64,000 nt of DNA, taken from contig JAKMXF010000310.1 of NCBI GenBank assembly GCA_024704765.1, positions 872,493 through 936,492 on the forward strand. Direction: 5' to 3'. The stretch comes from Oopsacas minuta. Lineage: Eukaryota; Porifera; Hexactinellida; Lyssacinosida; Leucopsacidae. The position numbers and the translations under genes are program-made. The notes under the pieces were generated by a model. That model had not been told where the DNA came from. It did no database searches and worked only from the letters and a program-made list of their open reading frames with translations. Numbering within the stretch: position 1 is the first letter of the stretch; the number at the start of each line of letters is the position of its first letter. Positions 20,907-31,330 of the stretch are shown here, piece after piece.

Positions 20907-22625
20907 ATGGCAGAAGTTAACTCTCGCACAAATATGGATAGTACTGGTCCTAATTCAATTACTCAAATTCCAATCAATCTTGTCCACAAAGGCAAAGAAC
21001 GCAAGTGTAACCTACCTACATACAAGCAGGTAGAGTACGTAGTACAGTTCACCCGAGAAACATTGAAACTGCACCCTCACCAGGGTATCAACCTGAAATG
21101 GATAGATGATGACGGAGATCCAATAACCCTGGAGTCACAGAGAGATTGGGACGAGCTGCTTCGCCTCTTTCCTTACAACCAAGATGGACTTATTTATTTC
21201 CACGTGTTTGAGGGTCCCAAACCTCAACCAGGACAGCTGTGTGAAGGAGAAGATATCAACTTATATAAGCGTAGAGGCGCCAAGAGATGGAAGAAACAAT
21301 TACGTCTGAATGGTCACATATTCCAAGCTAAGCGTCTCAACACAGCCTACTGTATCATCTGTAATGACCATATATGGGGACTGGGTAGACAAGGATTTAG
21401 ATGTACTCAATGTAAGATTATTGTACATAAGAGGTGTGTCAAATTTGTAAGACAGATATGTGATGGTCAGGTATCTCGTCCAGACGGAACCCAAGTATCA
21501 GATCGACAGTCCTCTCCTCGTGACGAGAGGATCCGACGAGTGAGACAACAACCCAAAGGAAATCCAGTATTTGACTCTACCATTTCAATAGATGACTTCA
21601 ATATCCTAAAGGTAATTGGCAGAGGCTCATACGCTAAAGTGCTGCTAGCAGAGCAGAAAAAAACCTCAAAGCTGTACGCAATGAAGGTAGTGAAGAAGGA
21701 GCTCCTGACTGATGAGGAGGACTTCGACTGGGTACAGACCGAGAAGCATGTATTCGAGGTAGCATCCAACCATCCTTACTTGGTAGGTCTGCACTCATGC
21801 TTCCAGTCTGAGTCACGTCTATTCTTCGTGATAGAATTCGTGAGAGGAGGAGACCTCATGTTCCATATGCAGCGTCAGAGGAAGCTCCCAGAAGATCACT
21901 CCAGATTCTACGCCTCTGAGATTTGTCTAGCTCTCAACTACCTGCACGAGAGAGGCATTGTCTACAGAGACTTAAAGCTGGACAATGTGCTGCTAGATGA
22001 GGACGGTCATATCAAGCTCACAGATTACGGAATGTGTAAGGAAGGTCTCCTTAAGGATGACACTACCAATACCTTTTGTGGAACTCCTAACTACATAGCT
22101 CCTGAGATTATTCGGGGACAGAGCTACTCCTATTCTGTAGACTGGTGGGCTCTTGGAGTGTTACTGTATGAGATGCTGGTAGGGAGGTCACCTTTTGATG
22201 TGACAGGTCATCACGAGGCAGGAGACGCTACAGAAGATCTATTATTCCAAATGATCCTTGAGAAAACAATCAGAGTCCCTCGTAGCTTATCTGTACGAGC
22301 TGCTAATGTATTGAAAGGGTTCCTTACTAAAAATCCTAAAGAGCGGTTAGGGTGTCATCCAGAAACTGGATTCAATGACATAAAGTCCCACCAGTTCTTC
22401 CGATCCATTGAGTGGAAGCAACTAGAAATGAGGGAAGTAGAATCTCCATTCATCCCCCGGACTGAGGATGAGAGGGATGTGATTAACTTTGACCCTCAGT
22501 TTACTAATGAACCTCTAGAATTCACTCCTGTAGACAAGGGTGTGCTAGAAAGGATAGATCAAGCAGAATTTGAGGGTTTTGAGTATGTGAATCCTCTCTT
22601 CATGACACAAGAAGACCAGGTGTAG
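20907..22625 (+). CDS. Atypical protein kinase C (iota/zeta type)
   Basis: This 572-residue serine/threonine kinase of the Par3-Par6-aPKC polarity complex has every domain in order. A PB1 domain (about 20-105) binds Par6, followed by the pseudosubstrate YKRRGAKRWKK (about 129-139). A single C1 zinc finger (about 145-195, HIFQAKRLNTAYC ... HKRC) is of the atypical, diacylglycerol-insensitive kind. The kinase domain has GRGSYAKV, the YRDLKLDN catalytic loop, DYG in place of DFG as usual in aPKCs, and activation loop TFCGTPNYIAPE. The C-tail FEGFEYVNPLF has the turn/hydrophobic region without a phosphorylatable residue. Start ATG 20907; the upstream frame has only a GTG. A poly(A) signal AATAAA is at 22878-22883. 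The gene has no introns, whereas vertebrate aPKC genes have many. Confidence 0.96.
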   Translation: MAEVNSRTNMDSTGPNSITQIPINLVHKGKERKCNLPTYKQVEYVVQFTRETLKLHPHQGINLKWIDDDGDPITLESQRDWDELLRLFPYNQDGLIYFHVFEGPKPQPGQLCEGEDINLYKRRGAKRWKKQLRLNGHIFQAKRLNTAYCIICNDHIWGLGRQGFRCTQCKIIVHKRCVKFVRQICDGQVSRPDGTQVSDRQSSPRDERIRRVRQQPKGNPVFDSTISIDDFNILKVIGRGSYAKVLLAEQKKTSKLYAMKVVKKELLTDEEDFDWVQTEKHVFEVASNHPYLVGLHSCFQSESRLFFVIEFVRGGDLMFHMQRQRKLPEDHSRFYASEICLALNYLHERGIVYRDLKLDNVLLDEDGHIKLTDYGMCKEGLLKDDTTNTFCGTPNYIAPEIIRGQSYSYSVDWWALGVLLYEMLVGRSPFDVTGHHEAGDATEDLLFQMILEKTIRVPRSLSVRAANVLKGFLTKNPKERLGCHPETGFNDIKSHQFFRSIEWKQLEMREVESPFIPRTEDERDVINFDPQFTNEPLEFTPVDKGVLERIDQAEFEGFEYVNPLFMTQEDQV

Positions 22626-24036
22626 CTCTCATACAATACTATATTGGCTGAGGTAGCAGCAATTCGCCAAATAAGCCAACTAGAACAATTGATATTTCTA
22701 TCATACATCTATGCTGCTTCTAATATTGGCTGCTGTTTATATCATATCCAGCATTATTTTGTGTAGTATTTTTATTACAATTATCAAATTATTGGCTATT
22801 AAACATTATTTGAGTGGTTTTATTTGCTTCAGTCATGTTGAGTTTTTATCAGAGCTATGTTCTATCTATGTTGATGTAATAAACATTATCGCATGTTAAT
22901 AGTAAGTAAAAATATCCAAGCGACATACTAAGAGGACAGCTCGGGTCATATCCCTGTTTTCTTTCTCAGCATGCTCCTGAGGCACCCCGCCTGATTTGTG
23001 TCTGGGTTTAAACATATCAAAATTAGAATCTACATCCCCAATTACCTCTGGGTTCTGGTTGGCCGGTTATATACTCTTAAGGACCTGTTCGGTTTAGCAA
23101 GGGTCTACTGTATTTACAAGTAATGAAATATACACGGGGTATTGAGACAGTTTATATATTCCAATTTAAAACGATGCATTTTCGTTGGTAAAACCGAGTG
23201 GTTACACCACCCCACTCAAATTGGTCACGGTACGCACTGTCCTTAATAGTCTTGGCTATGCACCGTCTACGGTTAAAGAAATAATAATAATAATATAAGC
23301 ACCATTTTAACACTGAGCCACTATACTATACTATACTATAGTCGGCACAGTAAAAAGGAATTCCTACCTCTCGATCTCATTATCATCTCAAAGGAGACTT
23401 TCTTTCCTATACTAAATTCAACAAAATTAACAATCTCTATTTTGCTTTAAAGGGCTGTTGATGGATCCACAACTTCATCGAAATGAAATCGTAGCTACAC
23501 TAAAAGTGTTATCTTAAATTGAAGCTTGATAGTCGATATGAACGACGAATAAGAAGAATATTAGCAGCACCTCATGAACGTATTTCAACAAACATAACAA
23601 TCGAATATCATTAAACTAATTCGATCAAAGACTGTTATCGCTACAAGATCACTCTGGAGATACGGACACATTAGGGCAAGACTGAGTCGACCATAAATTG
23701 TTCCCCCGGACCAGTTATTGCATAACAGCCCTCTAATTTGTACCGTGTTAAGTACCCAATATCATTACACTTTGGGGTGAGGGAACTCTAATCCTGGCAG
23801 GGTCCCTCAAGCATATCCATAAAAACAATGTTCAGACTAGATTCCAGTCCCTTAAATCTCCCTGCGTCATTATAATCACACCGCTGTTCATTCAGTTCGT
23901 TCACGGATTAGCCTATGTTCGATATATTCCAGCTCGGTGAGTCGGCGATCTAATCCATTGCTGTGTCTGTGTAGCGAAGTCTCCATAGCCCTTTAATAGT
24001 GCAGCTCCTATTGGAAGATGCCCTAATGGTATGGAC
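22626..24036. other. Intergenic stretch downstream of aPKC
   Basis: It contains the aPKC 3' UTR to about 22900. A block at 23265-23353 ('caccgtctacggttaaagaa' to 'tcggcacagtaaaa') matches about 12190-12290 and ends in tandem 'actat' repeats. No gene is supported. Confidence 0.5.
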
Positions 24037-24897
24037 GATGTGTGACGTCCGTCAATATGTCCGAAATCTAGCAGTCCGATTCACATGAAAATTGGTACAC
24101 ATATACATTTTGGTTCGAGATTTGCACATCGGGTAGGCATAAATTATTTCTAAAGTGAATAGCATTTCACACCTTTCTATGTAAAATTCAAAGTCATGCT
24201 CGAGATTAGCTTTCAACATATTGTCGAGGTAATTGGGTACGGATAATCCTATTTTAAGATTTGTAGAGTCCAATAGTTACAAACTCACAGATTTATCGTA
24301 TCATTAATCATAACTCACATCATTTTGCTATAAATGTCGTTTCAACTGTTTGTCAGGGGTAATATAGTAAGTTGATTCAAATTTTGACATTTTAAAATCT
24401 CTCTGTTCATGATTAATCATATTTTCACACCTTTGGTGTTTATTTCAAAATAATGCTAGGATTTTGTTTCATCTGGTAGTCAGAGGTAATCGAGTACAAT
24501 TCAACCTCGATTTTCTGGATTCATTAGAACCTGTCAAAAGCCTCCGGATAATCGAGATTACACTGTATGTAGATTCCAATTTGACATTCTAATTAAATCT
24601 CTCTCTCCATGATTAATCATATTTTCACACCTTATGCACAAACTTAAAATTGATGCTAGAGATCTCGTTTCATCTGTTAGTAGAGAATTCAAATTTTGTC
24701 ATATTAATTCTATATTTATATGATTAATCATCTTTTCACATCTTTTGGCCAATAATCATGATTTCGTTTCACTAATTAGGAACGGTCTGGTGCAGTGCGT
24801 TATCCACACGTCAGGGGTCAGGGGAGGCTATGCCAACCCTGAAAATAAAGCAAACTAATAACCCTGAGCTGTACTACCAATCTGTCGGCTGGACATG
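24037..24897. repeat. Long repeat with degenerate internal tandem units
   Basis: The outer pieces ('gtgacgtccgt ... aaatctagcagtccgattc' and 'aaccctgagctgtactacca ... ctggacat') match the short unit at 20521-20613. Between them are four or five degenerate copies of a unit of about 110-150 bp built around 'gattaatcatattttcacac'. These lie near 24160, 24300, 24412, 24611 and 24721, each followed by an 'aatgctagagattt'-like block. One more isolated copy is at about 56290-56400. Confidence 0.65.
24497..24568. mobile_element. Tiny TA-flanked MITE inside the tandem repeat
   Basis: About 72 bp. The left end 'caattcaacctcgattttctgg' and the right end, read in reverse, 'cagtgtaatctcgattatcc' are similar. 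It is flanked by TA on both sides. It resembles pogo/Tigger-type ends. Confidence 0.45.
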
Positions 24898-25015
24898 TTT
24901 GACATAGTAAACCTAACTATTGCTGTATAAGGAAATATAATCAATTTATACTCTCCTAAATAATCCCTTACCTGAGATTAAGGTGATATAATATTAATAT
25001 TAATACATTTTAGTG

Positions 25016-26044
25016 ATGACTACCTCTGATGAAGAATTAAAGAATTTTTCTCTAACCCATCAGCCATCACAGTCTCCATTTACATCTGGTAATTATGATA
25101 CTAGTGATATAATACATATGAGCTCTTTTAGCTTAAAACTCAGTCATTTTATTATTAATCCAACTAATAATATGATTTTTGCTGCTGATGAGACAGAGAG
25201 AAAAATAGTTGTATTCACTTCTTCTGGAGATATTATCTTTTCCTTTCCCACTTACACTTTGTCAATTCTAGAAGGTATGCTGATTATTGGGGATTTCCTA
25301 ATGGTGTTATCGCGTTACAGTCTCTTACCCCGCTACAGACTCAATGTATTCACTCTAGACGGATATCCAATAAGCCTTCACACATGGATGCAGATGACCG
25401 GAGAGGGATTTTTCAATAGAATAAGTAGGGATGGAGATTATCCGATTGGGAGTAGGATGGCAGTAACAAGTAATGGCGAGAGATTGATTGTGGAATCCAA
25501 TTTGGAGGCTAGGTTTTATACAAAGTCGACCCTTAGATTCTATAGTGACGAATTTATTGGATTCAGATATTCTGTGAGGAATTTAGCAGTTTTACCATTC
25601 ACCTTACATATTCAAATAATAGATAGATTAATTTATCAATATTGTATCAGCAGTAACAGAATAACATGTAACACATGCAAACTTGATCACTTCCTGCCCG
25701 AAGAAGATATACCAAAAGTTAATACAGTATCCTTGATTAGGACAGATCTAATTGGGATATCTAAAATTCATATCTTCTACATAAACAGTCTTGGATATAT
25801 GTTTAAACCACTACTACATATGGTGGATACGACATGTTACATCCTGTCAATGGATGTAATAGATCTTAATAACGGCAAGAGATTGACTAGTACTAATTTT
25901 AAAGTAAACTTAAAAGAGGAACCTTTTTACAGTGCAATTGCTCCAGATTTAACTAAGATTTTACCTGTTGGAATTGTACCGCTATCTGACGGATCTATTA
26001 GAACTTTCTGGACATTAAAGAATGTAATTTTTCTACAAAATTGA
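25016..26044 (+). CDS. Divergent NHL-like protein (second of three)
   Basis: This intronless protein of 342 residues has no catalytic motif. The first third keeps NHL-like blade sequence (HFIINPTNNMIFAADETERK followed by IVVFTSSGDIIFSF), but later blades are too divergent to count. I class it with the two neighbouring NHL proteins from this blade and from its size and intronless form. There is no signal peptide or transmembrane segment. Start ATG 25016 lies just after an AG acceptor-like site (ttaatacattttag ending 25013). A canonical poly(A) signal AATAAA sits at 26060-26065, only 16 bases after the stop, so the 3' UTR is very short. Function unknown. Confidence 0.72.
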   Translation: MTTSDEELKNFSLTHQPSQSPFTSGNYDTSDIIHMSSFSLKLSHFIINPTNNMIFAADETERKIVVFTSSGDIIFSFPTYTLSILEGMLIIGDFLMVLSRYSLLPRYRLNVFTLDGYPISLHTWMQMTGEGFFNRISRDGDYPIGSRMAVTSNGERLIVESNLEARFYTKSTLRFYSDEFIGFRYSVRNLAVLPFTLHIQIIDRLIYQYCISSNRITCNTCKLDHFLPEEDIPKVNTVSLIRTDLIGISKIHIFYINSLGYMFKPLLHMVDTTCYILSMDVIDLNNGKRLTSTNFKVNLKEEPFYSAIAPDLTKILPVGIVPLSDGSIRTFWTLKNVIFLQN

Positions 26045-26539
26045 TTTGTGTATGTTTTGAATAAATAACGAAATCTACTAGCATATTTAAATTAGGGATG
26101 TAGACAGGCCGGCCATGTAGTATAGAGAAATATAACCAGTCTATGGTTATGGCCTATTCATTACCTTTCAATTAATAGTATACAAGGTGACATTGACCGC
26201 GTTAGTATGCATCAGGGGCGGATCCAGAAGAAGGGATAAAGCTGGGGGCAGAAGATTCCCTTGTTTGTATCATTGTGTGTAAAAGAATTTAGCAATCTCC
26301 TCCCTAAAGTGCTCGCAATGCTCAAGCCCAGTAACCTTTTGAATATTCCTGGATCAGTCTCTGTGTATAGTAGGGATTGTGAAAAATTGTAATCTTATTA
26401 CGAGTTTCCAAATATTTAATATTTAACATATCAATGAGCAGTTGAACATAACAAACAATCTAACAACACTCATCAATATGCATATATTCGCTCCATTATT
26501 AATTATTTCCTTTAACAATAAGAATGATAATTTAATATT
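26045..26539. other. Intergenic gap with hAT-like fossil
   Basis: The gap lies between two convergent genes. At about 26212 'caggggcggatccagaagaa' looks like the end of a hAT element. Otherwise it is featureless AT-rich DNA. Confidence 0.4.
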
Positions 26540-26890
26540 CTAAGAAGCTTCAATTTCCTGATGTCCACAGCTAGTGCACTTATAGAATACTGTCTGACCT
26601 TCATCAGCTGATCTTGTCTGCTGAGTAAAATAGCTCATGCGGGAGTTCCCACATTTAGAGCAAACTCTATCCACTTCACTTTTACTTTCAACAGTTTCAG
26701 TTAGTTTAGCTTGAGCGGTGTCAGAACAATTATGAACTGAGTACTCCTCTATTGACTCTAAGAGTTTAACAGGAATCTTGTGATCACACACCAGACAGGT
26801 GAGTACAGGACCATCTGTGACGAGTGGTAATACAGAACCACAAACAGGACAGAACGAAGTATTTGAGAACTGGAATAAACAATCTGACAT
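26540..26890 (-). CDS. POLR1H: RNA polymerase I subunit RPA12 (ZNRD1)
   Basis: This 116-residue protein is the small zinc-ribbon subunit of RNA polymerase I, which makes rRNA in the nucleolus. It has an N-terminal zinc ribbon (CPVCGSVLPL ... CLVC, residues about 14-35) and a C-terminal TFIIS-like ribbon (CSKCGNSRMSYFTQQTRSAD followed by EGQT, then YKCTSCGH). The acidic hairpin in RSADEGQT (about 94-99) is the part that reaches the active site for RNA cleavage in TFIIS-like subunits. Size is close to human (126). Single exon, start ATG 26890. Confidence 0.94.
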   Translation of the reverse strand: MSDCLFQFSNTSFCPVCGSVLPLVTDGPVLTCLVCDHKIPVKLLESIEEYSVHNCSDTAQAKLTETVESKSEVDRVCSKCGNSRMSYFTQQTRSADEGQTVFYKCTSCGHQEIEAS

Positions 26891-28048
26891 TCTTCGTAAT
26901 TATAAGTGTATTTAACAATAAATCTAATCACATATTTACAAAAATATTTCAATAGTTTACGGATTCTTCATATTAATCAACTGAGTTGATAAGGAAACAT
27001 TTGTATATTATGCCAATGATAATTCAAGCAAATTAATATTAGACATTGCAAGTTACCTACATAACTAGACAGTAAGTAATTCCTGACTGATTTATTTTCC
27101 TTTCGCGATTTGTGGACCTCTCTTAGCTACTTAAAGTGAGGGAGCGCCTCTCCCCCCCGCTCCCCCTACACTACACCCCTGGTTGTAATTTTATTTTTAT
27201 GAATAGAAAGTAAACAAATTAGCCAAATCTCAAATATACTTACAGGCTTGCTCTAAACGGCTACCCAGGGGTAAGTAAGTACGCTGAATCAGAATTTCAA
27301 TTTTCAAGTTTCTCATATGTAAATTTGTTGTTGTTTTTATGAATATAAAGTAAACTAATTTCAAAATTGCGGTAGAATCATGCTTTCAATGGTTATACTG
27401 ATTACTGAGGTAATCGAGGATGCCCAATATGGTATTGCAAACAACATATTGTGAATATTTTACTTTTTGGTATAATACACCTCAATTATCCGAACACCTT
27501 AGTCATAAACTTTCCATTTTGGTGTTTGGATAACTGAAATAGTGCATTTTCCTATGTAAAATTCACAACTCAGGCAAAAATACTTTGTACTTGTCAGAGT
27601 TTTCGCGGTATGCATTTGTCAGACAGATGTTTCTAATTGCTGATTATATTTGTTTTGCTCACTATTTTGCTTCTAATTAGTGTCATCTTTGGTCCTGGAT
27701 GTTATCCAGATGTCTTACTACCTAATGGTTATTTATTTATATTTGGAGCAAACAGAATTCTGACAAATGAGTACTGTTGTATGACAGATTTACTATCATG
27801 ACAGAATATTCCGCGACTGATCTAATTCGCCCTGACATATACTTTGACGATTAAAGATAAGAATGCTAGATAATACCGGAATATACTGTATTCTATTCAA
27901 TTCATTTAATTGAGATGAGAAATTAGATATCTCTCTGTATAGGTCTCTGTGTTGATTTGTATTTATAGTTAGAACTCACTACTTACAGTCCAATAGATAA
28001 GTTATATTATTTGAATTGTTTCATTCTTCTAGTTACAGAACTAAACTA
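26891..28048. other. Intergenic stretch with dispersed repeats
   Basis: Two copies of the 'tttttatgaata(t)aaagtaaac' dispersed block lie at about 27190-27235 and 27315-27365. A GC-rich transposon-like patch lies at 27130-27180. At the right end, 'tttcattcttctag' ending at 28032 is a strong splice-acceptor-like site 16 bases before the next ATG. Confidence 0.5.
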
Positions 28049-28897
28049 ATGGCTACAGCTAATCCTTTAGAGAGAATATTCTCTGTAGACTATAAGAGTA
28101 AGATACAACCTATAGTCAGTGTTTGTATATGGGGAGTGGGGCTAGAAAATCTTAGCGGACCTAATGGAGTAACTATTGATAATACTACAGGAGATATCTA
28201 TGTAGCAGATTATGGGAATACTTGTGTGAAAGTATTCGATAATAATGGTAAGATTATGTTCAAATTTGGAGATGAGGAAGGAGAAGGAAAGATTTATCTT
28301 CCAAATGGGTTAGCTATATTTAGAGATAGAATTCTAATTTCACAAAGTAGCAACTGTATTCTGAATTATCGAATGAATGGAGAGTTTGTTTCTATAATAG
28401 GGAAACCTGGGAAAGGAGAATTGGAATTTGATGATCCTCATGGTCTGACTTTTGATGAATCTAACGGAGAGGTATACATATGTGATTCTAATAATAATCG
28501 TATTCAGATACTGACCAAGGAACTTACCTACAAGACACAGTTTGGGATAGGTGACCTCAAATCTCCTGTTGGTGTTAAACTTACAAAAGAATTAATTTAT
28601 ATTCTCGATCAATCTAATCCTTGTCTTCATCTATACAACTACAATCTTATTCTACATAAGAGTGTTATTTCTACAGGATATGGATTACAGGTGGAGAATC
28701 CATGGCACTTCTGTATTGACAATTCTAACAATATTCTTATTACAGATATTTTTTCTGACTCTATTTCTATTTTCAACTCTCAATTAGAATTGATACACAA
28801 GATATCATTAACCAATCCCACCGATATTACAGTAGATAACAGAGGAAGAGTTATTGTAGTTTGTATTGGAAGTCTACATCGTCTCTATATATTTTGA
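28049..28897 (+). CDS. NHL-repeat beta-propeller protein (third of three)
   Basis: This intronless protein has 282 residues, with clear NHL repeats: LSGPNGVTIDNTTGDIYVAD, YLPNGLAIFRDRILIS, DDPHGLTFDESNGEVYICDS, SPVGVKL, NPWHFCIDNSNNILITDIF and PTDITVDNRGRVIVV. That is six blades with little else, so it should fold as a lone propeller. No RING, B-box or membrane segment. The start is ATG 28049; the upstream open codons begin with TTG and are preceded by an acceptor-like AG (28031-28032), so the 5' UTR may be spliced. Partner unknown. Confidence 0.86.
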   Translation: MATANPLERIFSVDYKSKIQPIVSVCIWGVGLENLSGPNGVTIDNTTGDIYVADYGNTCVKVFDNNGKIMFKFGDEEGEGKIYLPNGLAIFRDRILISQSSNCILNYRMNGEFVSIIGKPGKGELEFDDPHGLTFDESNGEVYICDSNNNRIQILTKELTYKTQFGIGDLKSPVGVKLTKELIYILDQSNPCLHLYNYNLILHKSVISTGYGLQVENPWHFCIDNSNNILITDIFSDSISIFNSQLELIHKISLTNPTDITVDNRGRVIVVCIGSLHRLYIF

Positions 28898-29505
28898 TAA
28901 TTGTCCTATTACTCGTATACTCCCGCCCCAATACACACCATGAGATGCTTTAAGGATTAATAATTTAATATTGCCTTATTTATCACATTTTTAGTGCTTT
29001 TATTACACTCAATATTGGTTATGATATGTTATAGGACAAGGTAGTGAATTTCAGGCTAGCGAGGTGTCATGTACCATAGGAATAGTTGTTTGTAGTGGAA
29101 CAATAATTTAGCGATTACAACGATAGAACCTGAATCTTTACTAAATCGATATTTACGATTATTTATCCTCCAGTACTCTACTAAACTTTTCAACTGCATG
29201 ACCAATAAATTGGGACGTCCTGTCAAAAGGCAGGAGAGTTGACGAGTATACCACTGTACGCATTGAACAGGTAAACACTATTTAGATTTCATTGCAATGG
29301 GAATTTCATGTGGCCGCTATGTACACTTTGCCATTATTATGTATACAGAGGTTGCCATCAATTTAAGTCAGGTTTGACTATACTATACTATCTATATTAT
29401 TCAATCTCAATTGTTGTCTGTTTGTTTGTTTGTTTGTCCGTGGTCAAGGAAAGGGAGGACGGTCTCTATCACGAATATACGAATATCCCTTTGAAGTGTA
29501 GTGTT
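28898..29505. other. Intergenic gap with (tgtt)n run
   Basis: Contains a short 'tgtttgtttgtttgtttgtc' microsatellite at about 29418-29437 followed by 'gtcaaggaaag', a dispersed block also seen near 8260 and 63445. No gene is supported. Confidence 0.45.
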
Positions 29506-30449
29506 CTATATGGATAGGTTTCTATGTTTTCGCTTATTGAAAAGGTGAAATACTCGGAATTCCGCTAGCTTTGACTTGAGTACATTAGAAGTAAGTTTAT
29601 GAACCAAAAAAGAATGAGGTTTATCAGCCAATTCACCAAAAGGCATGGATTCAATTAATGGGGTAGTCTTCAAATCCATATCTTTAGATTCACTGTGAAA
29701 GGCAGCTGCTTTTGAGGCACAAATCAACCCCCCTTTCTTAATATCTCTGGTTGCTATCATTGCATAACCATGTGTGGAGGAAATCTCTATAAAGATTGGA
29801 CCAATATATTCGCCGATTTCAATATTTTCCCTTCGCTCTGCCTTTCTAGCCAATTCTTTGAAGTCAAATCTACTCTTAGTATTTCCTAATAAGTTCAATA
29901 CTTTCTGAAGTCTGGAAGAGATTTCAGAATTATTTGTTATGATATTTGTAGTATTTCACAGCTCTTTTCGTGATCTCCTAACCCTGACCATGAAGCAGCC
30001 ATTCTAAATTGAATTTTTTCAGCAGTGATGTTAAGTTTCGCGGCAGTCTCTGCATCTGAAAGAGCTCTTTCAAAATGTTCCAACTTGATATAGCATTGAG
30101 CTCGATTGCTCCAATAGACAGAATTGACTTTGTCTATATCAATTGTGAGAGTATAGCAACTGATTGCCTTTTCATAGCTCTCTGCTTTGTAGTATTCATT
30201 TCCTTCCTTCTTGTACTCATCCCCGGATTTCAAAGGATTTAATCTTGTTTCTGAAGTCACAATAGCTTCATCTGGAGATTCTCGTCGAATATAGTGAAAA
30301 CCATCAACAGCTTGTTTGTAATATGGATTAGTAGTAACAATCTTAACTCCTTTCTTCAATGGATTGAGTAAGATTGAATCAATATTATAGATACATAACT
30401 TAGCACACAGACGATAGTTGTCCTCGATTACTGTATGGTATGCGGTCAT
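29506..30449 (-). pseudogene. TPR-SET domain protein, frameshifted and truncated
   Basis: Two open pieces on the minus strand belong to one protein. The upstream piece (from ATG 30449) has tetratricopeptide repeats (GDEYKKEGNEYYKAESYEKA, then YWSNRAQCYIKLEHFERAL). The downstream piece begins in RLQKVLNLLGN and enters a SET-like fold (HGYAMIATRDIKKGGLICAS). They are joined only if one base is missing in the 'caaatatc' at about 29943-29950, so a -1 frameshift separates them. The second piece then stops before the SET catalytic motifs (NHxC and the final Tyr), so no methyltransferase could be made. A transposon fragment abuts its 5' side. It could be a real pseudogene, or an intact gene with an assembly error at the shift plus exons I missed. 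Confidence 0.62.
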
Positions 30450-30554
30450 TACGAATCCATCGTATAACAATGTAGCGTTGATAATATATTAGTGTGAATA
30501 CGACAAGGTACCAATTCGATTACTTTCATTTCTTCCACCTCACTAGCTCTTTTA

Positions 30555-30845
30555 GAAGATAGAGCTGGTATTACGGAAAATTGGTCAGGTGGTCCTGGTA
30601 AACCATAATCCACTTGTGCTTATCAGATGGCAAGGACTGCATGTCAATCAAATCTACCTGACCCCTGGAGGAAAATTCCTTCGTCAAAATAGGATTGACA
30701 ACAACCCATTTTGTCATTGGACGTTTCCTCTTCTTCTGGCATTCCTCGCAGTGAGATTTGTAGAACTCTACAGCTTTGCAGGTGATGTTGGCATACTTCT
30801 TGCCCAATTCCTTCAGCATTCTGTCCCGCCCTAATGTTAGACATA
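30555..30845 (-). pseudogene. Integrase fragment (Ginger2/KRBA2-like)
   Basis: An open stretch begins in LGRDRMLKELGKKYANI and has a zinc-finger-like CKAVEFYKSHCEEC, then QKKRKRP and the start of a DDE core (GQVDLIDMQS ... WIMVYQDHLT). It stops where the rest of the core should follow. The pattern fits gypsy-like or Ginger2-type integrases domesticated elsewhere as KRBA2/SCAND3. It is distinct from the Ginger1 copies in this window. No ends are visible. Confidence 0.6.
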
Positions 30846-31330
30846 CTGGATTACCCAGAATTTATGCCCAAGAATGCCCAAACAAGTGAAGCAAACTAAG
30901 ATCCAATCACTTTCATTGTGTGAAGCTACCATATTTATTTTGAAGTCACCATTTGATATTGCATGTAGTTCACACATTTACTGAAAGTACCAGTAACATC
31001 AGCAAAAAACTGTAGTGAATTTCCAAAAATCCAGAAAATTCATGAATTTCCTGAATACACACAATTACTGTAACATATATACAATATATTATTATTAAAC
31101 AAGTATGCTGAATCCGAATAACACATTTTCATATGGTGAAAGGGGTGTTCGGTTTATAACTATAGATATGTATTATTCGAAACCTATAGAATATCATATA
31201 TTGATCGAAAAATATTTTTATTAAATAATTATAAATACTCATTACTAGTCTGAGTAACAATAACAAGTCACAAATGTATAAAGTATTAGAAATAAAGTTA
31301 CAAAAACTAATCGAAAAGTATAATGAGTTA
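30846..31330. other. Intergenic gap, nothing recognised
   Basis: AT-rich DNA between the integrase fragment and the 3' end of the oxidoreductase gene. A reverse-strand AATAAA near 31215 could serve the oxidoreductase transcript. Confidence 0.4.

Noticed and set aside
24037-24897. CRISPR-like array of repeats
   Set aside because: The units are degenerate, more than 100 bp, and contain no regular spacers. The DNA is eukaryotic.
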